From positions 4,881,524-4,945,523 of the forward strand of contig NC_036457.1 of NCBI RefSeq assembly GCF_002775205.1: a stretch of 64,000 bases of DNA, in the 5' to 3' direction. The DNA comes from Xiphophorus maculatus. Lineage: Eukaryota; Chordata; Actinopteri; Cyprinodontiformes; Poeciliidae. Every line of letters starts with the position of its first letter. Position 1 is the stretch's first letter. The notes beneath the pieces are model-generated. The model did no database searches and was not told where the DNA came from. It saw only the letters and a program-made list of their open reading frames with translations. This document shows positions 33,901-48,900 of this stretch, piece by piece. A program made the translations under genes and the position numbers.

Positions 33901-36900
33901 TTTGTCTCCACAGTGGACGCGCCGAGCGATTTAAGGTTTAAGATTTTAAATGAGAACACGGTTCAGATGATCTGGAGCCGGCCGCTCAGCAGGATACAGG
34001 GCTACAGGATACACATGACCTCTGACTCAGGTAGGAGCTCCTGATGATGTAACGATGACATCATTACATGCGTGGCTAGAGCAGATCATGTGACCTTCAT
34101 CACATCTGAGACGTTCTGATAAAACTCATCATCCGTCCAAAGAAAACGGCAATCAAAACGAAGCTCAGTAGCAGAAACTGCTAGCTAAAAAATGTGTTTA
34201 GCAGGTTAGCATTAGCATCTGCTAATTTTTTATGTGTTTATCGCTGGCTTCCATAGTTTTTCTTTTTGTGTTTAGCATTAGCATGGCTAAGATTCTTGTT
34301 TAGCGAATTAGTGTTTAGTGAAGCTAACGTTTTGGTTAGCTGTGCCCACCGCCGTCAGTAACTGCTGATGATTTTAGGGCAAACACATATAGTCTCCATT
34401 ACCACCATGGCGGCCATTTTGAGAAATATTCACAAGAACAAAAGAAACAAGATAAAAAAAAATAAATGATTCAAAATATGTAGTTTATTAGTTGACACAT
34501 TAATATTTTAGTGCAAAAATTAATTTTCTATGACAACTGTGGCAGCCATCTTGAAATGTACATAAATGATCAATAAATACGACTTTAGTGAGTCTGATAA
34601 TCTATGATTTGACACCAAAAATATAAATCTGGGAATTATATTGGCACATTTGTATTGACAACCATCTTTAAAAATGGCGGCCATTTTGAATTTTTCAGGG
34701 GCTTGTGTTTATTTAGTGTTTTAAAAAATGTCCCTGGGAACATTTGTGCCATTTTGCTGAATTATTCAGTCGTCATGTCAGCCTGATTTCATTTTGGTCA
34801 GAATGAAAACAGACACTTCCTGTTGGCTGGCTAGCAGCTTTGAAGCACGGTGATGGCAGCGTTATGCTGTGGGTTCTGCCCTAAAGCCATCTGAAGGTCT
34901 GGCTGACTGTGGAGAGTCTGAAGGTTCTTCAACCCACTCAGCTGTGGGTGTAAATACTTTTTCACATCAGGTTTCTCTTTTCCTCCACTCTGGAAAAGTT
35001 TGCGAAGGTTTTTTCGCTCTGCGCTTCGTGGAAACGTTTCAGGGAAAACATGAACCCACCATGACTGACAGAGATGAAAAACAACATTCCTCTAAATGTC
35101 TTCCAGCGTTCAGCTCCTGATCCAGGATTCGTCTCCTCTCTACCTGGAACCAGGAGATGTTTTTCTGCAGCAGTTACCAACCATTTAATGCCAGATTTGA
35201 GAGTATTAAGGAGTTAAAGCATGTGTTGAGCTTTAATGTGGAAAGTTTTCATTAAACTGTTGTTTCCTCAGCTCTTCCAGCGCTGCAGGTCAGCACTTGG
35301 AGTCAGATTTGACTCTTGGAGAGATGAAGTCATGTCATAGTTTCCTAATGGCTTCCTTCTGACTCTCTACTTTGTTGCAGGCGAAGCGGCGAGACAGTTT
35401 TCTCTGCCTGCCTCTGCGACTCAAACCTCCATCTCAGAGCTGAGTCCTGATGTGGACTATGTGGTTACGATCGTGGCGTTCGCCGGATCCCAGCAGAGTC
35501 TGCCCATCTCTGGCCAGCTCACACGTGAGTCACCAAACGGAAAGCTGAACGCCGTCCAACCGAGCACTTCAGCAGCTGGTAGCTCCAACACACCAGCAGC
35601 AGTAACTGGGAGACATAACAGGAAGATGGCTGATGAGTCAGCGGACGCCTGGATTTCTGATTTAAACAGAAACTTTGTCATTTATTTTAGACGTGTTGCT
35701 GCCAGGCGTTCAAAGCTGGAGCTGAGATTTTATTACTAATGCTGCTACTAAACAGTTTTAGGAGAAAGTTCATTTCCTCTGATCAGGTCAGTAAAAACTT
35801 TAAGGTGGCACAAATAAATAAATGTATTTATTTTATATAATTCATAAAACTGTTGTTTTGATGCCCACCTTATCCAGTGGAGTGGGCTCTGGCCCCCACC
35901 GGCCCTCCCTTTTGTTTGTCACTGCTTCACTTATGTTCCCACAAACAATCAATCTGTTAGAAGCTAAAAACCTTCAGAGGAATCCAGTTTGATTGATTTG
36001 AGTTATTCTTTCCAACGAGAACAAACTGAACGGTGTTTATTTAATCAATGTTACGTAAGATAGTCCAACATTCCTGATCCGAGCCAGAAGAAGAATTTAA
36101 ACTACCTGATTCCAGGCAGACATAAAATGAATGTGAATGTTTTCTAGAACCAGTGGATCCAGGGTTTGTAATGAAGGGAAGCAAGATGTTAAAGTTAACG
36201 ACACTGGAAAAGTCCCAGTTCCTCCTTCATGATCCAGTTAAGAACAGCTGGTTCTGGTACCAGTCTGCTGCTGGAACATGGCGGCTGAAGGAGCTAATGT
36301 AGATCAAACTAAACTCAGAGATCTGAGGATGAACGTCCAGCAGGTTGTTTCAGTTCTGGCTTCAGGTTTTAGAGCAACAGATTGTTAATGTTCTCACTTT
36401 AACGACGGCTGAACCGTTTCTCTTCCAGTTGAGTCGAGCAGCAGCTCCAGAGGAGGAACCAGGAAACCCGATTCCTCCGATCCAGTCAGTAAGTTCTGAT
36501 CTGCTTCTTCTAAACAGGAAAACTTCCTGCTTTACAGCAGAGGCACTCAGCAGCCCAGCGTCCAAAACAACTAAAACTTACAAAGACAACATAGCAGTTT
36601 CATTAAGAGCAAAGTGTTTAACCAAACTAATTTACTACCAGAACTGCTGTTGTGCTGGTTTAGCTGACTAATCTAACCTGCTAATTACTAGAATAATTAA
36701 ATAACAAGAACATAAAAATAATAATGTATCAATGTCAGTTGAAATCTTGGTTCTGTTAGCAGCTACGAGCTAGCTGGCTTTAATATGCGTTTAGCTTTTA
36801 GCTGGAGGTGAAACTGTTGCGCTAGCTGACCTCATTAACTCAGAACCTTTTTCATTTAAAAACCTGATGTTACTGAACGTTTTAATATCCAGTTTCTGTC

Positions 36901-39900
36901 GCTGCAGGGTGGGTTTCATGTTATCTTCAGGCTAACGGTAGCAGAAGTTGGTTCCCAACAAACTGGACCCAACTGTACAGTAATATTCCTGATTGGACCC
37001 AATAAAGCTCAAATGTTCTTGGTCGTCAGGGACGGTTTTCTGCCAAAAAGTGGTGCCAGTTTCTGAATCAGCTGCAGGCGCTCACTGCGGGGGTCATAGG
37101 TCAGGACTGAGGCTGTTGTTGGGAGTCCAGCTCTGATGCCCTGGTGGAAATGGAAACCATTACAGATCTGCTGGTTTATAGGAACGCTGCTGCTGCCTCT
37201 GTGGGCCCAGATCTGCAAACGATGACGAACTTGGACTGAATTTTCCTCCTTTTCACAAGAGGAAAGTCAGAAGGAAACTTCCAGAAGGCAGCTGGTTGTT
37301 GCCTCTGCCTACAACAGGCTGATCTAATGTGCAGCGTGAGCCAAGCCTTGTGAAAGCCCTGATGATTCCACTGAAACACTGAAACCATGATTTAGAAAAA
37401 CCAGTAAATGTACAACCCAACGCTTCCTGCTGGAGCTCCTTTTAAACTCCTTCTGCTTTTCAGACTTTATTTGTGACTCACTGCTGCTGAGTCATTTAGT
37501 GGAGTTTATTACTGCAAAAATATTTCAAGGATACAACTTTTAAAAAGCAGCATTCTCACCTCAGGTCATATGTTATTCATATTTCCCATTAGCCACTTGG
37601 GTTTCAAGATGGCCGCCATTTTGAACCTTTTAAGCCAGTTATTTTTATAAAATGTTACCCATTTTATGACTTGGATGAACTTTATGTTTGGTTGTCGTGT
37701 ATATTCAACTTTAAAGTAATAAAATGCAGCAGAATCAGAAACAGGACTTTACTGTTGGTGAGTTTCAACTGGGAGAAGAAGAAGAAGAAACAGACTTAGA
37801 GACGGTCGTCCCAACGACTAGCATTAGCTTCAGTCATTTTTTTGTACTTAGCAATAGCATAGCTCTTTCTTATGTGCTTAGTGGTTTGCCTTTAGTTTCC
37901 AGTAATCTTTTTAAATATTTGGTAGTTTAGCATCAGCTTCTGCTAATTTTATTATGTATTTAGCGGTTCAGCAATAGCAAAGCTAACTTTTTAAATGTGC
38001 TCTGTGGTTTAGTGTTAGCAGAGCTAAAACGATTGTTCAGTGGATTAGTGGTTAGTGGCTAGCGGCTAACTGACAATAACTACTTCAGACTTTAGTGAAA
38101 CATAAACATGATAAAGAAAATATGTCTATGATTCAAAATAGGCTGCAGCTTAACAACAAACACTTTCATATAGTTAGCAAATCCAGGGTAAAAATTAATT
38201 TGGCCATTTTAAAAAACAAAACAAAACGATTTCTATGGATCCACTTAGTATGACTTTAACTGGTCCAGAGGTGACTCTGACTGGTTCCGACTCTGACTGG
38301 ACCTGGTTCTCACTGGTTCTGGTTCTGGTTCTTTCCCAGGGTGCCCGGCCTCTGCTGCCGCTGACCTGCTCTTCCTGGTCGACGGCTCCTGGAGCGTTGG
38401 CAGGCCGAACTTTAAGCACATCCGCAGCTTCATGGCGGCGGTGGCCGGAGCGTTCCAGATCGGCGAGGACAGAACCCGCGTTGGCCTGGTCCAGTACAGC
38501 GACGACCCGCGGACCGAGTTCAGCCTGAACCAACACCTGACCCGACCCGCTCTGATGAAGGCCATCGGCTCGCTGCCGTACAAGGGAGGCAACACCAGGA
38601 CAGGTGAGACTCGCTGGTGGCGCCCCCTGCTGGTTTTACTTCCTTTTAAATCACCACACTGAAAAAATCTGAAACTTTCTCAACATTTACTCAGTTTTGT
38701 TCTTTTAATCTGAATAAAACTTCTTTAAACCCAGACGATCTACGCTTTAATTACACATCTATGTTATTTAGTTCTATATTCAGGAACGTTCAGCTTCTTT
38801 TAACAGTTTTTTTTTTAAATCCTCAACATGTGGAGGGATTTTCTGACTCCTCAACCTTCAGGTAAAAACAGAAAAACTGGGTTTGAAACCCATTGCCATA
38901 GCAACAGTGACAAGTGCTCAGCTGGTTGTGTTCCTCCCGCCCAGACAGGAGGTCTCACTCCTGACATTTTCTCTGACTGTAGAGAAAACTAATGTTTGGT
39001 TTTTGTAATCATTTTTCAGTTCTCTGGACTGCGACCCGGTTCTCTTCGTCCACACAGAACCGGGTCACTAACTGTCCGGCTGCTGGTTTCGTGATGCATT
39101 CACTTGCACTCTGACATCTGATATCTCCTCATTTAAACACAGATTCAGATGATAAATTCAAAATCTGCACTAAATATGAGAAGCTATTTTAATTTGTGTT
39201 ATTGTTTTTATTATAACATAATTAGCTTCAATATTATCATTATTAGTATTGTTAATACTATTAGTAATATTGTATTATTGAATGTATTGCATTAATCAAT
39301 CATCTGACAGTAGATTGCTATATTGATTATAAACAGGAGATCATAAATGTGATGTTGCTGCAGATTTTAATATGATTATATTTCTCCCCACTCTGCAATA
39401 TAACTGCAATATTATTTATTGCAGTTATTTGTAATTTATGATGTTTAATAAAAATAGGAATATGCGGGTTCATATGGGATTAAATGTTTCTTTTTCTGTA
39501 ATAAATTCATTTTAATATGTAGATCAATTCTGCGACAGACTGGCGACCTCCAGGTGACCCCGCCTCTCGCCCTGAACGTTAGCTGGAGAGGCAGCAGCTC
39601 CTCCTAACGCCGTTAGAGAAAATGGATGGATGGAAGTAGATCAGTTCAGATCAATAAAACTTTATTTGTGGAGCAGCATAAACACAGAAACATTAAAAAC
39701 ATAAAAAAGATTAAAAGTTTGAATTTGAATCTGGAGAAATAAATATTTCATTAATGTTCTGCTGCAGGTTTCTGTTTCTATTCACTAAACTCTGTTTTGT
39801 CTTCATAAATCATAATCCAGATTGAGGTTTAGATAATCTGGTTATTTAGATAATCTAGGTTTTCAGTCGAAATGTTTCTGTCTGGTTTCTGCTCAGGCGA

Positions 39901-42900
39901 TGCGCTCAGCCATCTGCTGGCCAGCGGCTTCACCGAGGTGGCCGGCTCCAGGAAGGGCTTCCCCAAGCTGCTGCTGATCATCACGGACGGGAAGTCTGAC
40001 GACCCGGTGGAGGGCGCCGCCCGGCAGCTGAGGAGCCGGGGCGTGGACGTGTTCGTCCTGGGTGAGCCGCCGGACCTTCTGGCATGAGAAGCAGCGAACA
40101 AAACGCGTTTACATTCCGGCTCCCCGCCAACTTTCCACAGACTCAGACTGTTGCCACGGCGATAACAGGGGGAACTGACGCAGCCCATCCTTTAGACGGC
40201 AGAGGTGGAAAAAAGGGTTTATGAGTTATTAAAGCAAACATTTTTCCAAACTGTGCAGCAGACGCTGATAACAGCCATAAATATAGACTTTGTTTCATGT
40301 GGCAGGATGAGTTAGAGCTGCAGGAAAACTTTCCATCCAGATTAGTTTGAAAATACAGCAGACGGAAAGTTAATAGAAAGTTGCCTCTGTTCAGGCAATA
40401 CTAACATTAATACCAACATTAATACCGAAATTATGACCAACATTATAACTGAAATTATTGATTGATTTTTGTTGGTTTTTGTTGGTTTCTGTTGGTTTTT
40501 GTTGGTTTCTGTTGGTTTCTGTTGGTTTCTGTAGGTTTCTGTTGGTTTTTGTTGGTTTCTGTAGGTTTCTGTTGGTTTTTGTTGATTTTTGTTGGTTTCT
40601 GTTTGTTTTTGTTAGTTTCCGTTGGTTTCTGTTGGTTTCTGTTGGTTTCTGTTGATTTTTGTTGGTTTCTGTTGGTTTCTGTTGATTTTTGTTGGTTTCT
40701 GTTGGTTTCTGTTGATTTTTGTTGGTTTCTGTTGGTTTCTGTTGGTTTCTGTTGGTTTCTGTTGATTTTTGTTGGTTTCTGTTGGTTTCTGTTTGTTTTT
40801 GTTAGTTTCCGTTGGTTTCTGTTGGTTTTTGTTGGTTTCTGAGCTGAAAATGTCCCAGACTGGAAAAATAAATCTGGATAATTTCCATTTCTTATAACTG
40901 GTTTCTTCATGATCTGATCTGAGTGTTATTGTTCCTGAATGTTTTTTTCAGATCTCAGAGAACATGTGCACAGAGACTTCAGAGATTTTATATTAATACT
41001 CTGAAGTGTTTGGCTGCTACAGTAAAGCTGTTTTCCTCTCTGCAGTGACTCATTCAGTTGAACTTTAAAGAAACCGACAGGCTGCAGCTCGTATAACAAT
41101 GTCAGAGTATTACAGAGCATTATAGGACTGTTAAACTCCAACCAGCTTCATATTTACGGCACTTATTGTCAGACTTTCCTGCCAGAATGGAACAAAATCT
41201 CCTCAGTCAGCGAACGTGGAAAAGTCATGCTCATTTTCCACTTTTTACTGGCTTGGAGCGAAAGCAGAATGAAATTTCCTTCAGTAAATTATAACGGGGT
41301 CGCCTTAGAGCTCAGGACGGATTTGGCAGACGGACGGGAACCAAAGAAGCTTCATGTTTGTGATGGGAGTGAGAATATCACGCACTGAGAGAGTTTCTGT
41401 CCCCGCCAGGTGTCCACCATGCTGACGAAGAGGAAATGAGGCTCATGGCGTCCACGCCCTACAGCCGCCGCGTGTTCGCCGTGGCGAACTTTGAGCAGAT
41501 CCGGTCGGTGCAGAAGGATCTGATCAGCCAGATGTGCTCCAGCGTGGAGGATCAACTCGGCTCGCTGGTCAGCGGAGATGAAGGTGAGGCTGCCCCGCCT
41601 TGCTCTGCCCCGCCTTGCTCTGCCCCGCCTATTTCTGCCCCACCCTTCTCTGCCCCGCCTATTTCTGCCCCACCCTGCTCTGCCCCGCCCCTACATGTTG
41701 CTGAGACGTTAACTGTGAGCTCATTTTGTCTTATTTCAATTGTCTTATTTTCTCTAAAAACTGAAATACTTGTTAAGATTTATTGTTTTTTGCTGTGTGG
41801 ATCTTTATCATCTTTATTGTCGAGTTTTTCTTTTTTCAGTTTAGAAGAATCTTCCTTTTTTGTGGAATTTGTTGATTTTCGTTCTAAAACCTTTTTAAGG
41901 CATCAATCAGTTAATTTCCTTCTTCAGACTCTGTCATGTTTAGCAGGGACAGTTCAGGTTGAAACATCTTGTTCCTTCAATAATCACCTGTTTATTTCAG
42001 AGAACATTTTGTTTTCCTCTCTGCTGCAGGAAAACTAAAGTTTCTTTGTTTCCTGACATGTTTGCACAGTCGCCTGATTCCCTGTAATTTACAGATTTCT
42101 GACTCTAATCAGCCATAATAAAGCAGCTGAAAGGGAAAACATTGACTTTTGGGTTGCCATGGTTACCGCCTGTTGGTGGCTTCAGGTTCCTCCAGTCTGC
42201 AGGAAATTACATCTCCGTTTACAGAAGCATCATAAACAGAAACACCTACTACTAATCAGAAGCTTTTAGCACAGCGCCGCTAACCTGCTAAAAGCAGTGC
42301 TAGTTTTTCATTTAGTGCATTAGCATATTTGCTAAGATTTAGCACACTTATCTTCCCCTAAATGAATTTTACAGTGCTACATTATTTGGCTGCTTTGTAA
42401 TCTTTTAGTTGAATAAAGTTACAAGGTTTTTTTGACCCATCAGTTACTGAAGCTTTGCCATGTTGGCATGTTGGCTCAACACTTTAGCATTAGCTTCTGC
42501 TAAATACCATGCTAGTTTAGTTCTTTAGTGTTAGCTTCTGAAAAATACAGTAAGTTTAGCACGATAATGTTAACTGTCAGTACCATGTTAGTTTAGCTGG
42601 TTAGCGTTAGCAGAACTGTTTTTTATTAGCTGGTTAATGAATCTTATAAACTCGGAGATAGAGCAGCGAAAAAGTACTTGCACCGTTAAAAGTTATTCTA
42701 GTTTTGCTTATTTTTTCCACTTTAATGTTTCAGATCATCAGACGTCTTCAATAATAATAAAAAGAACAGAGTTAATAGAGTTTATTTTAGTTTAAAATTG
42801 AGCTTAGTTTATTTCCCAGCAGCTGTTTTAGGTTTGGTTTTGGCTGTTTTTTTCTGCAGCTTTCACTCTTCAGATGAGAAGAAACAAAATAAAAACCAGC

Positions 42901-45900
42901 TGTTTGGTGTTTGCAGTAGTGGATCCAGCCTCTAACCTCCGAATCCTGGAGGTGGCCTCCAAGTCCATGCGAGTGAGCTGGGACGCCTCTGGCGGAGACG
43001 TTTCAGGCTACCGGGTCCAGATGATCCCCATGATGGCCGGCAGCAAGCAGCAGGATTTGTACCTGGCCTCCACTCAGACCTCCGTGGTGGTCAGAGACCT
43101 TTCTCCTGACACCGTGTACCAAGTCAACGTTTTCACCATGAAGGACCTGATGTCCAGCGAGCCTGTGACGGTCATGCAGAAGACAGAACCTGTTAAAGTC
43201 TCCCTGGGTGCGTCCATGAAAATGTTTGACTCTATTAAAGCTGAAGGAATGTTTTCTTGTTGTTTGAGCTGAGTTTAAAGAAGCACTTGGTGTTTGTGGT
43301 TTCCATCCAGAGTGCTCTCTTGGAGTGGATGTGCAGGCTGACGTTGTGCTCCTGGTTGATGGATCCTACAGCATCGGCGTGACAAACTTTGCCAAAGTGA
43401 GAGCTTTCCTTGAAGTTCTGGTGAACACCTTTGACATCGGCCTAAACAAAGTCCAGATCGCCTTGGTGCAGTACAGCAGGGACTCATACACCGAGTTCTA
43501 CCTGAACACTCACCAAGACGTCAACGCCGTGGTCAAGGCGGTGAGGACTTTCCCGTATCGCGGCGGCTCTACCAACACCGGCAGGGCCATGACCTACGTC
43601 AGGGAGAAGATCTTCCAGACCAGCAGGGGGGCACGTGCCAACGTGCCCCGCGTCACCATCCTCATCACCGACGGCAAGTCGTCCGACGCTTTCAAAGATC
43701 CAGCCACCAAGCTGAGGAACGCAGATGTGGAGATCTTTGCCGTGGGCGTTAAAGACGCCGTACGAAGTGAGCTGGAGGCTATCGCCAACGCCCCCGCGGA
43801 GACTCACGTCTACACGGTGGAGGACTTCGACGCCTTCCAGAGAATATCCAAGGAGCTGACGCAATCCATCTGCCTGAGGATCGAGCAGGAAATCCGCAGC
43901 ATCTTCCAGAGACGTAAGTCATATTTACGCTTTACGCAGACGACGCTGTGGTGTGTTCAGATTTATCGGCAGAGGTTTAGTATCGAAAGACAAGCAAGAA
44001 GCAGAGTTAGATCTCTGTTGTAGCTTCGTTTATGAAAAATCTGAATAAGTTTATAATTTTCCTAAAGCCACAGAGGCCATTTTATCTCTCATTGTACACA
44101 CTGTCTTTATGAAATTAATATCTGTACCTCATTGTATTGGGATTGGCTTCAGAAAGGTTTTTATCTGTATGAACCAACATAAATACACTCTTGAATGTTG
44201 CTTTAAACCAAACCTACAGGGGGCAGTGTAGCGCTAAACTGCTTTTAAACATCAGAATGTAAAGTTATTAAAACATAAGACGATATATGTGGCAATATTA
44301 GCTCATTATTTGTCGCAGTAATTTGAAGGACCGTAAATCTCCGTTTTTTTTCATGAACACAAATACAGAGTTTTCTCAAATCTAGTCATAGTTTTTATAA
44401 ATTATCATTTTTAGTAATATAAAACTCTACTATAAAAATGTATCTGTGTATGTTTGGACTAGGCCTGAGTGGGACTGTGCTGACTAGGAAATGGTGAACA
44501 ATCACCTGTGTGTTTGGTTGTTTCTGGTTCTGTTAACCTGGCAGATTCTGGGTTAACATCTCACACAGCTGTGCTGTCATCACGCAGGATTATGACCTCT
44601 GACCTCTGCTATAGTCTCAGGAATTACATGCCGGTTCCAGAGCCAGACGTCCACCTGAGCCGATGCTGTGGTTAGGTGGAAACAGATGTGGAACCGTCAC
44701 AACATCTGTTCTGGGGTTTAGCAGCGGAGCGTGTAAAGTGAAACATGTCCATGTGTTGCTGCGCGGCGGTTTATTAGCGTCCAGAGGAATGCGGGTCAGA
44801 ACCGTGGTTCAGGATCCTCCAGTCAGAGCCAGGCTGCCCCCGTAATTATCTGGTCTCCTGCTCAGTTAATTATCAGTCTGTGTGGAATGATGTCAGAACT
44901 CCAGGTGGTGTCTGGAACCAGCTGCACTGGTTGACATTAAACCAGTTCAGCACCAGCCACGTCAGCGAAAGCCAATAAAAAACGTCCTTTCTATTTTACC
45001 TCCACTGGTGGAAAGCACGAAGTTTCCTCATCCTCACTGACTGCTGCACTTCATCTGATCTGTACCATTGCGTCTGTTTCTGCTGGTTGAAGAGGCTCCA
45101 GGTTTTTTCTGCTGGTTTTAAATCTGGCTGATCATCAGCGAGAAGGCCTGTTTCTGTTTGATTCAATGAAACCAAAGAATGTGAATCCTTACTTAAGTTT
45201 AAAAATGTAGCTTCTTCTGCTTCCACATCTGCTGCGTAGAATGAGTAACGTTTCCACACGAAGAACCTTTTCCAAGAACCAGAGTCGTTTTCTGGATCCA
45301 CCAGAGAAAACGGCTCATTTCCTGTTCGACCAAACGAACATGGAAACGGCAGAGAGGCCGGGAACTTTCACTCTGACTGGAGAAGACATCCGCCTCTGCA
45401 GAAAACATTTAGTGAGTTTTTCATTAGACATTTTATCACAATGTTCTGAAACACAAATAAAGTCTCCAAGATGGTGGAAACATTTCAGTTTGGAAACGAG
45501 GCGACGCAGCAACGAGTTTTAGGATCAGGCCGTTACCCAGGAGAGTTTTCTACATTAATAGCATAAAGTTTAAATAATGCGAGAAAGAGACGCTACATTA
45601 AAATAAATCTGATGACACGTACGGTTTATGAAATAAGTCGTATTTCAGAAACTTTATTTCATAATAAAGTTGTTTCAACCAGAATAAAGTCATAATAATA
45701 CAATAATTAAGTTGTAATATTAGGAGAATATAGTCGTTATAACATGAGAATAGTTGTAATAATACAAGATTAAAGTCATCACAATACGAAACCAAAGTAG
45801 CAGCAATGTGTGAATAAAGTTGTTATTCTATGAAAATAGTAATTAGGTCATAATATTACCAGAATGAAGTTGTAATAATAAGAGATTTTTGCTGTAATAT

Positions 45901-48900
45901 AAACAAAAAACTCATATTAGGAGATGAATTAATATTTTTATGAAACCTGCAGGTTTAATGAATCTAATTTATTCCAGCTGTTCTGTTTCTTCTGCTGACT
46001 CTGTGTTGCGGAAACTATCCACTGTGCCACAACCATTGGCCACAAAGGCCAGTGGGCAGCCAATCAGAGTCACTGGGGCTGGAAAACAACAAAATGTTAG
46101 TTTGGTGTAAGGAGCTGAGCTTCAGTTTTCTGTGAGTTTGATGTTGGAGACGACAGAAAGGACAACATTTAGTCTTTAAATCATTAAATCATTTAGTCCT
46201 TAAATCATTTAGTCATTTAATCATTTAGTCCTTAAATCATTTAATCATTTAGTTTTTAAATAATTTAGTCATTTAGTCCTTACAGGCTTTCTGCCTTACA
46301 ATCCTTTCACTTTGGCCCTTATGAATTTCATAACCAGTATCTGAAATAATTCACCAGCCAAAACTATTCATCAGAGCCGTAAACAGCAGAAACCTGAGCA
46401 GCCTTCAAACGTTGCTCCTCATCCTCAGGCTGCTTTTATGTTTCATGTGTTCATGCTGCGTTTCCCTGGATGTGTAAGACACATGGCCACCTTTTGATCT
46501 CTGAGTCCAGAGAGAGTCCAGCATGTGGAAACAGTAAAACTGGGTCAAAGTGTTGTTGTTCTGCAGAGTCGCCGCCCGTCACGTCTTCTGATGTGATCAG
46601 ACGCGGCGCGGCGTTCCTGCAGCTGAGGTGACTCACACCGCCTCTTATCGCTGATTATATAATCCTTACACAATGAGGGCTGGATGTGAGGGTGGCGGCG
46701 GCGGCGGCCATGCTGCTGCTGACTGATGGAGCCGTCGGGCCTCCAGCCTCTTCATCTCCATCAGAAGACACCGAGGTCGGCCTCTCCACCTCCTGAACTA
46801 CCGTTTTCCTTTCAGCGCTCCTAAAAGCTCCCATGATTTGTGTTTGTCTCCCTTCTGGCTCGGAGAAAAGCATCAGTGAGTTATTGAGATGCTTTACGTT
46901 TTCCAGATGAAACAGAGGTGATTGATGAGGCCGGTTCCTACCATCATGTGTTCACCGTGCCATGATGAATAAAGACCAGAAGGATAAACTGCAGACTTCA
47001 TTATCAGATCTGAAAGAATCCAATGAATAAAATCTGCTTTTTACAAGACCATCAAAGCATTTCTATGCGATGACTTTCAAAGGAAGACTTTATTTTTGTT
47101 TTTACTTGAATTATTTAATTCTGAACACTAAAAGTAAACTCACCTATTATTTTTTATTGAATAAAGCATCTGTGGCCCACATGGTGAGGAGAAATCCACT
47201 GGCAGACATCCAGCCTGTAGTCAGAAAAAACCCAACATGGCTGAAATTCAGCGTCTGAAAGATGATGGTTTCTGGTTCAGATGAGTGGAAATCACAGCGT
47301 GGAAGCTGGAATTATATGATCCTGACCCGAATCCACTCAGCTCTGAATATGTCAGCTAATGGACTCTCCACCAGGTGATATATTTAAACAAAGGTTATTA
47401 AAAACAAACCAATTTCTTGGTTTGTTAAACTTTATGTCCAGTTTTATGAACAGACATCAGTTTCATCTAGTTCAAGTGATTTATCTTCTGAAGCCCCAAA
47501 CAGACCCTGAACCTTAAAGTTCCAGAGAAAAACTGTCTAATGGAGCACCGGCTACAGAAGTTAGCTACAAATAGCTAACCTGTAATTTCTGAAGGATAAT
47601 TTGAAAATCAGAGGCGGTAACAAGGTAATCTTGTCACCACTCAGTTTCGTAGAAAATAACGTCAAAAATACATGAAACAAAATCTGACGTATAGAAATGT
47701 ATCTAAAAGTTAAAGATAAGATTCAGATGAGATAAAGCTGTTTTTGACACATGGTAGCATCAACATGGCTAAAGTAACGCTTTGGCATTAGCTTCCACCA
47801 AATACAGTGCTGTTACAGTGACTTAGCATTAGCTTCTGCTACATACCATTTTAGCATAATGTTTTAGTGTTAGCTATTGCATGACGTCGGAAGTGACTGT
47901 GAGGGAAGGCAGTACTGGTCTGGTGAACTCAGGTGACGACAGGATTTATAAAAGTTGCAAATAGCTAGCTTCAAAATCGACCCGATCCTCCTCCCTCCCA
48001 GCATGTTGCTCAAACTACCAACTTTGCCTGAATTCACACCACAATTCACGATTATTCTTTGTTGAGTTGCATTCATCGTTGCAAAATACCATCCGTATCT
48101 GGAGGAAATGTGTGTTAAAAACTGTTATGTAACGCCTCCGTGTGTGTATTCAGTAGCATTGAAGCTAAAGTGGGGAAATGCCGCTGCACCAGTGTGTCGT
48201 TAGGGCCACAGTCAGCGCTAACCAACAGGAACACGTCTTACATCATGAAACAAATTTAAAGCTCGCACAAATTTTAAACAAATTGAAACATTTACCCCTA
48301 AAATAGAAGATAATTACAAACAAACCTGTGACAACAATATTACAGTAGAAGAACTTAATAAGGCTGTTAATCATTAACCAAAGCACCGGGTCCAGATGGA
48401 CTGACTGGAAACTTTTAGAAACACTTTTGGGAAGACATAAAAATATTACTGCATCAGGTTTTTACAGAAATGTTTAAAAATCATACAATACAAGGAATAA
48501 TCATATGTAAACCCAAACCAGACAAGGATCCAAGATTTATTGAGAATAGAAAATGTATTGCTCTCAGAAATTCAGATTATAAATGACTAACATCCATATT
48601 TACCAAACATCTAAACATTATTACAGAATCACAATCTGGCTTCTTAAAACGAAGGTCAATCCACAACATCATCAGCCTGATGAAGGACCTGATTAAATAT
48701 AGGGACATGATCAATAATGATCAATAATGATCGATGATGATCAATAATGATGACATTATTCTTTTCCTTGACTTTTATAAAGCTTTTGACTCGGTGCAAC
48801 ACCAATTCTTACTCTCGGTTCTTGAACATTTAGGTTTTGGAGAAAACTTTATTAACTTAATTAGAGGTTTATATCAAACATTAATAGTTGTGTAATATTA

